Shown: piece by piece, positions 30,665-39,444 of the stretch
Position numbering within the stretch: the stretch's first letter is position 1
How the letters are laid out: each line of letters starts with the position of its first letter
DNA from: Candidatus Methylophosphatis roskildensis
GTDB lineage: Bacteria; Pseudomonadota; Gammaproteobacteria; Burkholderiales; Rhodocyclaceae
Direction of reading: 5' to 3'
Assembly (NCBI GenBank): GCA_016708905.1
Contig: JADJEV010000001.1
Coordinates: 1-64,000 of the forward strand
Length of the DNA: 64,000 nt
Notes under the pieces: generated by a model
What the model saw: the letters and a program-made list of their open reading frames with translations, nothing else
Databases searched by the model: none
Told to the model about the DNA's origin: nothing
Made by a program: the position numbers and the translations under genes

Positions 30665-31014
30665 GATCTCAACTCCTTCTGGCGCTTGCGCGCCAATGCC
30701 AGTTCGTCGTCGGGCGTCTTCTGCGTCTTTTTGATGAAAGCGTGCAGCGCTACGAGAACGCCTTCATCAAGGCACAGCAACACACGTGCGATGCGGTTGC
30801 TGGGCAACTCGGTTCGAATCTCCCATAGTCCCTGCCCCATGGCCCGACACAACGGCATGCCTACCGGCCAGCGCCACTGCGCCCGCATCAGGTCTTGGCC
30901 GACCACAAGCCGATCCGGCGCATCCAGAGCCTTGAGCCACTCGCGTACCGGTTCCCTTCCGCTACTGCTTCGAAAGAAGACCAGCGGAGTTTTCTGAGTT
31001 GCGTCTTTGGCCAT
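30661..31014 (-). CDS. HigB/Gp49-family toxin
   Basis: 117 residues with PLVFFRSSSGREPVREWLKALD, GQGLWEIRTELPSNRIARVLLCLDEGVLVALHAFIKKTQKTP and EIALARKR-like tail. The LWEIR and LLHGF-like HAFIKKTQKTP stretches are diagnostic of phage-derived Gp49 toxins, which cleave mRNA at ribosomes. Paired with the XRE antitoxin. Confidence 0.88.
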   Translation of the reverse strand: MAKDATQKTPLVFFRSSSGREPVREWLKALDAPDRLVVGQDLMRAQWRWPVGMPLCRAMGQGLWEIRTELPSNRIARVLLCLDEGVLVALHAFIKKTQKTPDDELALARKRQKELRS

Positions 31015-31707
31015 TCTTCACCGTTCGAGATGTACCATAAAAGGTTCATGTCTTGCAAGGTGATTCTTGGCGCCCCTACCCGCGCCAGCGCCGGCAGGCC
31101 GGGAGCGCTCAGCCGACTGCTTGTTGGGGAACGTGAATGCCGAAATGTGGGGTGAGTTGGGAGTCAAGGATTGTGGTCCAATGGCGGCTGCGCTTCGTAA
31201 GCCGCCGTCGGAACCCGCAGGCTGTCTACGGCCGCGAAGGGCCGCGTCCGGACGACGGGCGTTGTCAAAGCGGCCGGTCGGCGTGATTCCCTGTCCTACG
31301 ACCGGTAAGGAGTCGATACCGGCCGCCCGGATCGCTCACCACCAACGGCCGCTCTGGCCGACGAGTGTGAGTTCCCCATTTGGCAGGTATCGGAGTTCAG
31401 CGGCCATCCCACTGGCCGCTCATCGGAAGCGTCCAATTTCCGCTCCTGGCCGGGGCCTGCCCTTCTGGGTAGGTGTCGGAAAGCGGACCGTCGCCGATCC
31501 CCGATTTCCCAAGGGCTGCTTTCGGCGCGCATCGCGGACCGCGGCTGCCGGCCAGCAGCTGGTGCTCCCGCCCGTCGGTTGTGGGTGCGTCTGTCCCCGC
31601 ACCGTTGGGTGTGCTAGGAGTCTGGCTGTCTGGTCGCGAATATCGCCATCAGGCGCCCGCCGTCCAAGCCTTTGCCTCCAGCGCTGGGCCGTGATATTCT
31701 GGTCAGC
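31015..31707. other. Gene-poor tract
   Basis: About 690 bp without a supportable gene, dominated by repeated GGCCG-rich words similar to those at 22.7-23.4 kb and 53 kb. The promoter of the HigBA operon is presumably near 31020 and that of the next TA operon near 31690. Confidence 0.5.
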
Positions 31708-32010
31708 ATGACTAGAAAAGCACCAACCTTGGCAGTACCGACCGCGCAGCCTCCGCGTAGTCGTTGGCGCCTTCAAGACGCAAAGGCGCGATTCAGCGAA
31801 CTCGTTCGCATGGCGCACAGCGATGGGCCGCAGCACGTCACGTTGCATGGCCGCGATGCGGTGGTGGTTGTCGATGCGGACGAATTCAATCGCCTGAAGG
31901 GCGCGCGAACCGGCGAGTTGCTGATCGAGGCTCTGCAAGCTTCGCCACATCGCCAGATCGAGATCGAACCACGCCGTTCTGCGATGCCAGTGCGGGCGGT
32001 CAAGTTGTGA
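31708..32010 (+). CDS. Phd/YefM-family antitoxin
   Basis: 100 residues: WRLQDAKARFSELVRMAHSDGPQHVTLHGRDAVVVVDADEFNRLK is the Phd/YefM DNA-binding fold, followed by a C-terminal toxin-binding tail. The start at 31708 is the ATG nearest the conserved block. The stop overlaps the vapC start (GTGA). Confidence 0.85.
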   Translation: MTRKAPTLAVPTAQPPRSRWRLQDAKARFSELVRMAHSDGPQHVTLHGRDAVVVVDADEFNRLKGARTGELLIEALQASPHRQIEIEPRRSAMPVRAVKL

Positions 32011-32441
32011 GTGGCTGGCTGCTCGATACCAATGTGATTTCGGAGTTGCGTCGATCGCGCCCCAGTGCGCGGGTGCGAAGCTTCATTGCGAGCCAACTGC
32101 TTGAAGACTTGTTCGTCAGCATCGTCACTTTCGCCGAAATCCGCTTCGGCATCGAGGCAGTCGGCGATCCGATTCGCCGCTCCGAACTGAACGACTGGCT
32201 GCTGCACAGAGTGCGGCCCATGTTCGATCAGCGCGTACTGGAGGTTTCGGAGGATGTCATGTTCAAGTGGCGCATCCTCGTTGAAGAGGGCCGCAAAGTC
32301 GGCCATACGTTTTCGCAGCCCGACCTGATCATCGCGGCAACCGCCCTGCAACACGGGCTGACGGTCGTGACCCGCGATACCGGCGACTACAAGCTCGCGC
32401 GAGTCCCGTTGTTGAATCCTTGGGTCGACGAGTCGTTGTGA
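32007..32441 (+). CDS. VapC-family PIN-domain toxin
   Basis: 144 residues from a GTG start. The PIN active-site acidic residues are in LLDTNVISELRRS (Asp), VTFAEIRFGIE (Glu) and SQPDLIIAATALQHGLTVVTRDTGDY (two Asp). VapC toxins are Mg-dependent RNases acting on tRNA or rRNA. It is translationally coupled to the antitoxin. Confidence 0.9.
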   Translation: MSGWLLDTNVISELRRSRPSARVRSFIASQLLEDLFVSIVTFAEIRFGIEAVGDPIRRSELNDWLLHRVRPMFDQRVLEVSEDVMFKWRILVEEGRKVGHTFSQPDLIIAATALQHGLTVVTRDTGDYKLARVPLLNPWVDESL

Positions 32442-32939
32442 CCTCGTTCCCTGCCCGGCTCGGCGGCGAAAACGGGGCTCAACGAAATGGAATCGCAGCT
32501 TTGCGGCCGTCGATTTGCATGGCTGGCTGACCGCTCCGGGTCGGTTCCGAACGGCTGATGTCACAGAAGCCGCCGGTCGCGCGCCCCGGGTAGGCCAGTA
32601 GCCGGTCATGAGTACACTGCGGACGGAGGGGCTCGGCCACCCACTGGCTCCTTAGGCCGAATTCGAGAAGCATTCGTGTGACGCGAGAACGTCAGCTTGC
32701 CGGAGTGCTGCGCACCTTCGCGAAAACCCTGTGTGCTCTGAAACACCGACAATCGCGCCCCTATGATCCGGGCAATCCGCTCAGTCCTGATTTGGGATTT
32801 CCCTAGCGGCGCTCTCAATCTCCAAGTGCAACGGCTTCGTCCAATGATTTGCCGGCCAACATGCCGGCCCGGTGCCGGCCTTGATCTTCGCACTTGTGTT
32901 GACTAGACTTGGTCAGATCCAATCCAGAGGTGATGAGCC
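32442..32939. other. Intergenic stretch between two TA operons
   Basis: About 500 bp; I see no gene and no strong repeat here apart from GC-rich words like those of the other tracts. The promoter of the following antitoxin gene is expected near 32890-32930. Confidence 0.5.
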
Positions 32940-33176
32940 ATGCCGGTGGTCAATATTTATGAAGCCAAGACACAGCTTTCCAGGTTGATCGAAAAAGCGG
33001 CATCGGGCGAAGACGTCGTCATCGGGCGTGGTGGAAGGCCGGTCGCGCGAATTACCGCGCTGACGCCGGCCAAACAGCCGATCCGCTTCGGGCTTTTGAA
33101 GGGGCGGATCAAGCTTGCGGACGACTTCGATGCACCACTGCCTGACGAGGTGGTCGGCGCGTTCGAGGGACGATAG
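32940..33176 (+). CDS. Phd/YefM-family antitoxin
   Basis: 78 residues: MPVVNIYEAKTQLSRLIEKAASGEDVVIGRGGRPVARITAL is a textbook Phd antitoxin N-terminus and the tail ends EVVGAFEGR. The stop shares one base with the GTG start of the toxin gene. Confidence 0.92.
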   Translation: MPVVNIYEAKTQLSRLIEKAASGEDVVIGRGGRPVARITALTPAKQPIRFGLLKGRIKLADDFDAPLPDEVVGAFEGR

Positions 33177-33553
33177 TGCGACTGCTGCTGGATACCCACG
33201 TGTTTCTCTGGTCGGTTACGGACAACAGGAAGCTGAAACGGGCCGCCCGCGACTTCATTCTTGCTGCCGACGAGGTCTACGTATCGGCCGCATCGATCTG
33301 GGAAATCGCCATCAAGGCCCACCTTGGAAAAATCGAGGGAGACCCCGAAGAGCTGGCCGAGGCGATCGAGCCGAGCGGATTCCATGAACTGCCGGTCACG
33401 GCTCGACATGGCGCGGCGGTGGCGCGCCTGCCCGCGCTCCATGCTGATCCATTCGACCGTCTGCTCGTGGCGCAAGCGATGTCCGAGCCACTGCGGTTTC
33501 TGACGGCTGATTCGATGCTGAGCAAATACAGCGAGCTGGTCGATCTCGCGTAG
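33176..33553 (+). CDS. VapC-family PIN-domain toxin
   Basis: 125 residues from GTG. RLLLDTHVFLWSV, VSAASIWEIAIKAHLGKI and HADPFDRLLVAQA give the acidic triad region; FLTADSMLSKY completes the fold. This is the subtype usually paired with short Phd antitoxins, as here. Confidence 0.92.
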   Translation: MRLLLDTHVFLWSVTDNRKLKRAARDFILAADEVYVSAASIWEIAIKAHLGKIEGDPEELAEAIEPSGFHELPVTARHGAAVARLPALHADPFDRLLVAQAMSEPLRFLTADSMLSKYSELVDLA

Positions 33554-33747
33554 CTTGGAGTCTGTCCTGGCGGCGATATCTTCCAGACGAGTGTCGGCGC
33601 AACATCCGACTACCATTGCGCCGAACGAAGTCGCGAACCGCGGCGCAGTCCGGCGCGTTTCTCTGGCCCGCTCGAGCGTGCCGGGAAAGCAGCTTGGCAG
33701 AATATCATCGAGGGGTGGCCGGCAAGCCGCATGAATGCTGGCCCGCT

Positions 33748-33800
33748 AGGCAGGCATGCCCCGGAGCCAATATGGGAGCGGCTCTCCAGGCAGGCATGCC
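33748..33800. repeat. Short palindromic direct repeat downstream of tolC
   Basis: AGGCAGGCATGCC occurs at 33748-33760 and 33788-33800, 40 bases apart; each contains the palindrome GGCATGCC. It lies between convergent vapC and tolC and may be part of a terminator or a REP-like array. Confidence 0.5.
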
Positions 33801-33832
33801 TGTGAGGTCCGTTGCATGCGGCTCTCAGGCCA

Positions 33833-35158
33833 TCAGGGTTCGAGCAGGGCGTTGATCTGCTGCACGTCGTCCTCGCCCAGCGAGCCGGCGGCCGCCTTCA
33901 GGCGCAGTTGCGCGAGCAGGGTGTCGTAGCGTGCCTTGAACAGGTCGCGCCGGGTGGTGGAGAGCTGCTGCTGGGCGTTCAACACATCGATGTTGATGCG
34001 CACACCGACTTCGTAGCCGAGCTTGTTCGAATCGAGCGCCGATTGCGAGGACACCAACGCCGCTTCCAGCGCCTTGACCTGGGCAGTGCCGCTGCTGACG
34101 CCGAGGTAGGCCTGGCTGGCCGACAGCGCGGCGGCGCGGCGGGCGGATTCCAGATCGCTCATCGCCTTCAGATTGAGCGCGGCGGCCTCGCGCTCGCGCG
34201 AGACGACCAGCCCGCCTTGATAGAGCGGCACCGCCACTTGCAGGCCGATGACGTTCGAATCGCTCTCGGAGGTGCCGAGCGAAACACTGGTCGAGCCGAG
34301 CCCCTTGGTGTGATTACGCGAGGCGACCAGATCGACGGTCGGATAGTGGCCGGCGCGCTGGCGGTCAATCTCGCGCGCGGCGATCTCGAGCCCGGCCTGC
34401 TGGGCCTGCACCGTGTAGCTGCTCTGCTCGGCGGCCGAGATCCACTTCTGCACATCGTCGGGTTCCGGCCGGTTGATCTGCACGGTCGGCTTGAGCGCCT
34501 TCAAGGCCTCGGGCTCCTTGCCGATCACCTGGCGCAGCGCCTGGCGCTTGATGTCGAGATCGCTTTGCGCGGCGATCTCCTGCGCCACGGTCAAGTCGTA
34601 ACGCGACTGCGCTTCGTGGGTGTCGACGATGGTCGAGGTGCCGACCTCGAAGTTGCGCTTGGCCTGTTCGAGCTGTTCGGCGATCGCCTTCTTCTGCGCC
34701 TGCGCCACGGTCAGGGTGTCCTGCGCCAGCAGCACGTCGAAATAGGCCTGCGAGACGCGCAGAACCAGATCCTGTCCCGCCTGCGAGAACACCGCTTCGG
34801 ATTGGGCGACCTGCAGTTTCGACTGGTCGTAGGCGACCAAGTTCTGCCAGCGGAACAGCGGCTGGGTCAGTTGCAGCGTATAGCCGTTGGAATTGAACCG
34901 CGAATCGGCGGAAGTCGGCCGCTTGAGTTCGACGTCGTTCCAGTTGGTGTTGGCGGAAAAGCCGATCGTCGGCAGCAGGCCGGCGCGGCCTTGCGGAATC
35001 CGCTCGCGGCCGGCGTCGAGCTGCGCGCGCGCCGCGGCGAACTGGCTGTCGTTGGCGAGCGCGTCGCGATAGGTTTGCAGCAGATCCGCGGCACCCGCGC
35101 CGTGCGCAAAGAGCGACGATGCCGTCAGTCCGATGGTGATCCAGTTCCTGCGCTGCAT
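33833..35158 (-). CDS. tolC: TolC-family outer-membrane efflux channel
   Basis: 441 residues. Signal peptide ending HGAGA, then two repeated outer-membrane efflux domains: ADLLQTYRDALANDSQFAAARAQLDAG ... LQLTQPLFRW and EIAAREIDRQRAGHYPTVDLVASRN ... VGLQVAVPLYQGG-like segment, with NKLGYEVGVRINIDVLNAQQQL near the C-terminus. It forms the outer-membrane duct of type I secretion or tripartite efflux; the RND pump genes lie nearby (36.3-40.6 kb) in the same orientation. Last of a pcm-rhodanese-tolC series. Confidence 0.92.
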   Translation of the reverse strand: MQRRNWITIGLTASSLFAHGAGAADLLQTYRDALANDSQFAAARAQLDAGRERIPQGRAGLLPTIGFSANTNWNDVELKRPTSADSRFNSNGYTLQLTQPLFRWQNLVAYDQSKLQVAQSEAVFSQAGQDLVLRVSQAYFDVLLAQDTLTVAQAQKKAIAEQLEQAKRNFEVGTSTIVDTHEAQSRYDLTVAQEIAAQSDLDIKRQALRQVIGKEPEALKALKPTVQINRPEPDDVQKWISAAEQSSYTVQAQQAGLEIAAREIDRQRAGHYPTVDLVASRNHTKGLGSTSVSLGTSESDSNVIGLQVAVPLYQGGLVVSREREAAALNLKAMSDLESARRAAALSASQAYLGVSSGTAQVKALEAALVSSQSALDSNKLGYEVGVRINIDVLNAQQQLSTTRRDLFKARYDTLLAQLRLKAAAGSLGEDDVQQINALLEP

Positions 35159-35183
35159 GCGGTTCTCCAGTTGCCTTGGGAAT

Positions 35184-35501
35184 TCAGTAGGTCGGCATCG
35201 CCGGATCGACGCTGCGCGCCCAGGCGGCGACGCCGCCGCTCAGATTGACGACGTTGGCGAAACCTCTCGATTCGAGGAACAGCCCGACCTGCATGCTGCG
35301 CGCGCCATGGTGGCAGATGCAGACGATGCGCATGTCCGGATCGAGTTCGCCCAGGCGCAGCGGAATCGTCTGCATCGGCATCAGTTGCGAGCCTTCGATG
35401 CGACAGTGATCGAACTCCCACGGCTCGCGCACGTCGAGCAGCAGCGGCTTGTCGCCGGCTTCGAGTTCCTGGGCCAATTGGGTCGGCGTGATCTGCTGCA
35501 T
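35184..35501 (-). CDS. Rhodanese-like sulfurtransferase, single domain
   Basis: 105 residues. ITPTQLAQELEAGDKPLLLDVREPWEF is the rhodanese N-terminus, and the active-site loop is CHHGARS with the catalytic Cys, followed by LFLESRGFANVVNLSGGVAAWA. The start at 35501 is preferred because an upstream extension lacks the fold. It sits 25 bases upstream of tolC and 16 downstream of pcm. Confidence 0.9.
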   Translation of the reverse strand: MQQITPTQLAQELEAGDKPLLLDVREPWEFDHCRIEGSQLMPMQTIPLRLGELDPDMRIVCICHHGARSMQVGLFLESRGFANVVNLSGGVAAWARSVDPAMPTY

Positions 35502-35517
35502 GACGATTCCCGTCGCT

Positions 35518-36177
35518 TCAAAATACGAACCGGTCCTTGCGCGGCGCGTTGTCGAGGGGGGCGACATTGGTCTCGAACAGATTGACCGTCTGATAAGCGC
35601 CCTCGGCGGTACAGGTGACCAATTGGGCCGTCATGGCCGGCGCATCACCGACGATCGCGCACAGGCGCCCGCCGAGCTTGAGCTGGGCCAGCAGTTCGTG
35701 CGGCAGCATCGGCAGCGAGCCGGTGACCACGATCACGTCATAGGGCGCGTGCAGCGGCCAGCCGCGCACGGCATCGCCCTGGTCGACCGAGACGTTGGTG
35801 ACGTGTGCCCGCTCGAGATTGGCGCGCGCCATCGTCACCAGGGCGGGATCGATGTCGACGGCGTGAACCTGCTCCACCCGCGCGCCGAGCAGCGCGGCCA
35901 GGTAGCCCGAACCGGCGCCGACCTGCAGCACCTTGTCGGCGCGGCGCGGCGACACGGCCTGCAGCATGCGCGCTTCGACCTTGGGCTCCAGCATGCTCCG
36001 GCCATTGCCGAGCGGCACCTCGATATCGGCGAAGGCGAGATTGCGGTAGGCCGGCGGTACGAAATTCTCGCGCTTGACGGCAAACAGCAGGTCCAGCACA
36101 TCCTGGTCGAGCACATCCCACGGCCGGATCTGCTGCTCGACCATGTTGAAGCGCGCCCGCTCGAAATCCATGTTCAT
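35518..36177 (-). CDS. pcm: Protein-L-isoaspartate O-methyltransferase family protein
   Basis: 219 residues from MNMDFERARFNMVEQQIRPW; GGGAGC lies upstream of this ATG. SAM-binding motif I is VLQVGAGSGYLAALLG, then VDIDPALVTMAR and GDAVRGWPLHAPYDVIVVTG. The canonical Pcm motif has E at the position of Q in VLQVG, a common variant of this betaproteobacterial branch. Expected to repair isoaspartyl residues; substrate specificity of this branch is not proven. Confidence 0.85.
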   Translation of the reverse strand: MNMDFERARFNMVEQQIRPWDVLDQDVLDLLFAVKRENFVPPAYRNLAFADIEVPLGNGRSMLEPKVEARMLQAVSPRRADKVLQVGAGSGYLAALLGARVEQVHAVDIDPALVTMARANLERAHVTNVSVDQGDAVRGWPLHAPYDVIVVTGSLPMLPHELLAQLKLGGRLCAIVGDAPAMTAQLVTCTAEGAYQTVNLFETNVAPLDNAPRKDRFVF

Positions 36178-36278
36178 CTTTTTTGCTCCCTGGTTGCCGA
36201 TCACGGTGCATCACCGTGCGCCATATTCAAGCCTTGGCATTTTACCTGCTCGGGACGATCTGCCGCGCGGCGAGGCGC

Positions 36279-39200
36279 TCAAATATTCGCAGCGCCTGCT
36301 GGATCGGCCGCCGCCGGTCTGGAATCCGCCGCCGAGGGCGCGGCGGGCGCAGGCTCGTCGCGCCGGACGCGGAACCACGCCGCGTAAAGCGCCGGCAGGA
36401 ACAGCAGCGTCAGCACGGTGGCGACCAGCAGGCCGCCCATGATCGCCATCGCCATCGGGCCCCAGAAAATCGAGCGGGTCAGCGGGATCATCGCCAGGAT
36501 CGCCGCCGCCGCGGTCAGCATGATCGGCCGGAAACGTCGCACCGCTGCACCAACGATCGCATCCCAGCGCGTCCGCCCGGCGGCGATGTCCTGCTCGATC
36601 TGGTCGATCAAGATCACCGAATTGCGCATGATCATGCCGGCCAGCGCGATCACGCCCAGGGTCGCCACGAAGCCGAACGGCGCCTGGAAGGCGATCAGCG
36701 CCAGCGCCGCGCCGATGATGCCCAGCGGGGCGGTCAGGAACACCAGCAGGCTGCGCTGGAAGCTGTGCAACTGAAGCATCAGCAGGGTCAGGATGATCAC
36801 CACCAGCAGCGGCATGTTCGCATTAATGCTGTCCTGGCCGCTCTTGCTCTCCTCGATCGCGCCGGCGATCTCGATCCGGTAGCCGGGCTGCATGGCGCGG
36901 CGGATGTCGTCGAGCTTGGGATCGATCAGCATCGCGGCATGGGGCCCCTGGATGCCATCCTTGACTTCCGACTGCACGGTGATCGTCGGCTCGCGACCCT
37001 GGCGCCAGATGATGCCGGGCTCCCATACCAGTTCGCCGCGCGCCAGTTGCGACAACGGCACCGAACGCCCGTTGCCGGCCGGAATGTTGGCGTCGTAGAG
37101 CCGGTCGATCACGCTGCGCTCGCGTTCCGGCTGGCGCATGACGATGTCGATCAACCGGTCGCCTTCGCGGAAGGTACCGATGGTCGTGCCGGTCAGCACC
37201 GTCTGGGCGGCACGGGCCAGCGTCTGCGAGCTGATGCCGAGCGCCCGCGCCTTGTCCTGGTCGAGATCGAGGCGCAGCACCTTGATCTGTTCGTTCCAGT
37301 TGTCATTGACGCCGACGGTGTTGGGATCGGCCCGCATCACATCCTTGACCTGGTCGGCGTACTTGCGCACCAGCGCGGCATCCGGGCCCTTGACACGGAA
37401 CTGCACCGGGTAGGCCACCGGCGGCCCGTTCGGCAGCAGGTTGACGCGACCGCGCACGTCGGGGAATTCGGCCGCGAACACCGCCTTCATCTTCTCGCGC
37501 ACCCGCTCGCGCGCCGCCACGTCTTTGGTCAGGACGAAGAGCTGGGCGAAGTTGGCGTGGGTCAGTTGCTGATCGAGCGGCAGGAAGAAGCGCGGACTGC
37601 CGGTGCCGACATAGGTGACGTAGTTGACGACATCGGGCGCCACGTCTTCGCGCTGGAGGAAGGCCTCGAAGCGCCTGGCCTCGCGTTCGGACGCCGCAAA
37701 GCCGGCGCCTTCCGGCAGCCACAGCTCGACATTGAGTTCCTCGCGATTCGAGTCGGGGAAGAACTGCTGCTGGATGAAGCGGAAGCCGAAAATTCCGAGC
37801 GCGAACACCGCAAGGGTGATCACGATCACGGTCTTGCGCTGGTCGACGCACCAGTCGACCAGGGCGCGGAATCTGCGGTAGCCGGGCGAATCGAAAGGAT
37901 CGTGCGGCCCGCCTGCGGGCGGCTTTTCGTTGAGCAGCAGGAAACCAATGTAAGGGGTGAAGAACACCGCCGCGATCCAGCTCGTGATCAGAGCGATCGC
38001 GTTGACGGCGAAGATCGAGAACGTGTACTCGCCGGCAACCGACTTGGCGATGCCGACCGGCAGAAAGCCCGCGACGGTGATCAGGGTACCGGTCAGCATC
38101 GGCATCGCGGTGGATCGGTAGGCGAAGGTCGCGGCCTCGAGCCGCTCGTAGCCCTCTTCGAGCTTGCGCACCATCATCTCGACGACGATGATCGCGTCAT
38201 CGACCAGCAGGCCCAGCGCGATGATCAGCGCGCCGAGCGAGATCTTCTGGAAATCGATGCCGAACACCCACATGCAAAGAAAGGTCACCGCCAGCACCAG
38301 CGGGATCGTCAGCGCGACCACCAGCCCCGGCCGCATGTCGACGCGCAGCGGATGCCGGTGCAGGCCGAGCGACAGGAAGCTCACTGCGAGCACGATCAGC
38401 ACCGCCTCGCTGAGTGTGCGCAGGAATTCGCCGACCGAACGCTTGACCACCCGCGGCTGGTCGGCAACCTGCGCGACCTCGATGCCGACCGGCAGGTCGT
38501 TGCGGATCTTCGCCATCGCCTGTTCGAGGTTGAGGCCGAGCTTCACGATGTCGCCGCCCTTGGCCATCGACACGCCGACGCCGATGACCTCCTTGCCGTT
38601 GAAGCGCATCTTCTGCACCGGCGGATCGGCATAGGCGCGCGTCACGGTGGCGAAGTCACCGAGGCGAAAGGCGTTGCTGTTGCCCGGCACGCGCAGCACC
38701 AAATTCTCCAGGTCGCGCTCGTCGCGGAACTGGCCGGATACGCGCACCTGCAGGTCCGACTCCGGCGTGATCAGCGTGCCGGCCGGCTCGATGACGTTCT
38801 GCGCATTGAGTGCGGCAATCACCTGCTCGATGCCGATGCCCATCTGCGCGAATTTCTTGTGCGAGAACTCGACGAAAACCTTCTCGTCCTGCACGCCGAA
38901 CAATTCGACCTTGGCGACGAAGGGAACGTGCAGCAACTGCTGGCGCGCGTAATCGACGTAGTCCTTGAGTTCGTGATAGGAGAATCCGTCAGCCGAGAAG
39001 GCGTAGAGCGAGCCGTAGGTATCGCCGAACTCGTCGTTGAAGAACGGGCCCTGGGTGCCGGCAGGCAACTGGTTGCGGATGTCGCCGACCTTCTTGCGCA
39101 CCTGATACCAGATGCCCGCCACTTCCTTGGGCGGCACACTGCCGAGCAGCACGACGAAGATCAGCGACTCGCCCGGCTTGGAGTAGCTGCGGATCTTGTC

Positions 39201-39440
39201 GACGTAGGGCGTCTCCTGCAGCTTGCGTTCGATGCGGTCGGTCAGTTGCTCTTCGACCTGGCGCGCGGTTGCGCCCGGCAGCCGCGAACTCACCACCATG
39301 ACGCGGAAGGTGAACTCCGGATCCTCGTTCTGGCCGAGCTGGAAGTAGGCGAACACACCACCGAGCAACAGCACCACCAGCAGATAGCGCGTCAGCGCGG
39401 CGTGACGAATCGCCCATTCCGAGATATTGAAGCCGCGCAT
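36279..39440 (-). CDS. RND efflux transporter, inner-membrane pump
   Basis: 1053 residues of the AcrB/HAE1-type fold. N-terminal cytoplasmic helix MRGFNISEWAIRHAALTRYLLVVLLL, large periplasmic domain, TM4 GALIIALGLLVDDAIIVVEMM with the paired proton-relay Asp residues, IRNSVILIDQIEQDI-like TM10-11 segment and FWGPMAMAIMGGLLVATVLTLLFLPALYAAWF at the end. It lies 4 bases after the adaptor gene and is controlled by the TetR gene upstream. Substrates cannot be told from sequence. TolC at 33.8 kb is a plausible outer-membrane partner. Confidence 0.93.
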   Translation of the reverse strand: MRGFNISEWAIRHAALTRYLLVVLLLGGVFAYFQLGQNEDPEFTFRVMVVSSRLPGATARQVEEQLTDRIERKLQETPYVDKIRSYSKPGESLIFVVLLGSVPPKEVAGIWYQVRKKVGDIRNQLPAGTQGPFFNDEFGDTYGSLYAFSADGFSYHELKDYVDYARQQLLHVPFVAKVELFGVQDEKVFVEFSHKKFAQMGIGIEQVIAALNAQNVIEPAGTLITPESDLQVRVSGQFRDERDLENLVLRVPGNSNAFRLGDFATVTRAYADPPVQKMRFNGKEVIGVGVSMAKGGDIVKLGLNLEQAMAKIRNDLPVGIEVAQVADQPRVVKRSVGEFLRTLSEAVLIVLAVSFLSLGLHRHPLRVDMRPGLVVALTIPLVLAVTFLCMWVFGIDFQKISLGALIIALGLLVDDAIIVVEMMVRKLEEGYERLEAATFAYRSTAMPMLTGTLITVAGFLPVGIAKSVAGEYTFSIFAVNAIALITSWIAAVFFTPYIGFLLLNEKPPAGGPHDPFDSPGYRRFRALVDWCVDQRKTVIVITLAVFALGIFGFRFIQQQFFPDSNREELNVELWLPEGAGFAASEREARRFEAFLQREDVAPDVVNYVTYVGTGSPRFFLPLDQQLTHANFAQLFVLTKDVAARERVREKMKAVFAAEFPDVRGRVNLLPNGPPVAYPVQFRVKGPDAALVRKYADQVKDVMRADPNTVGVNDNWNEQIKVLRLDLDQDKARALGISSQTLARAAQTVLTGTTIGTFREGDRLIDIVMRQPERERSVIDRLYDANIPAGNGRSVPLSQLARGELVWEPGIIWRQGREPTITVQSEVKDGIQGPHAAMLIDPKLDDIRRAMQPGYRIEIAGAIEESKSGQDSINANMPLLVVIILTLLMLQLHSFQRSLLVFLTAPLGIIGAALALIAFQAPFGFVATLGVIALAGMIMRNSVILIDQIEQDIAAGRTRWDAIVGAAVRRFRPIMLTAAAAILAMIPLTRSIFWGPMAMAIMGGLLVATVLTLLFLPALYAAWFRVRRDEPAPAAPSAADSRPAAADPAGAANI

Positions 39441-39444
39441 CGGC

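Noticed and set aside
33812..35248. 478-codon plus-strand frame opposite tolC
   Set aside because: Antisense shadow of tolC.
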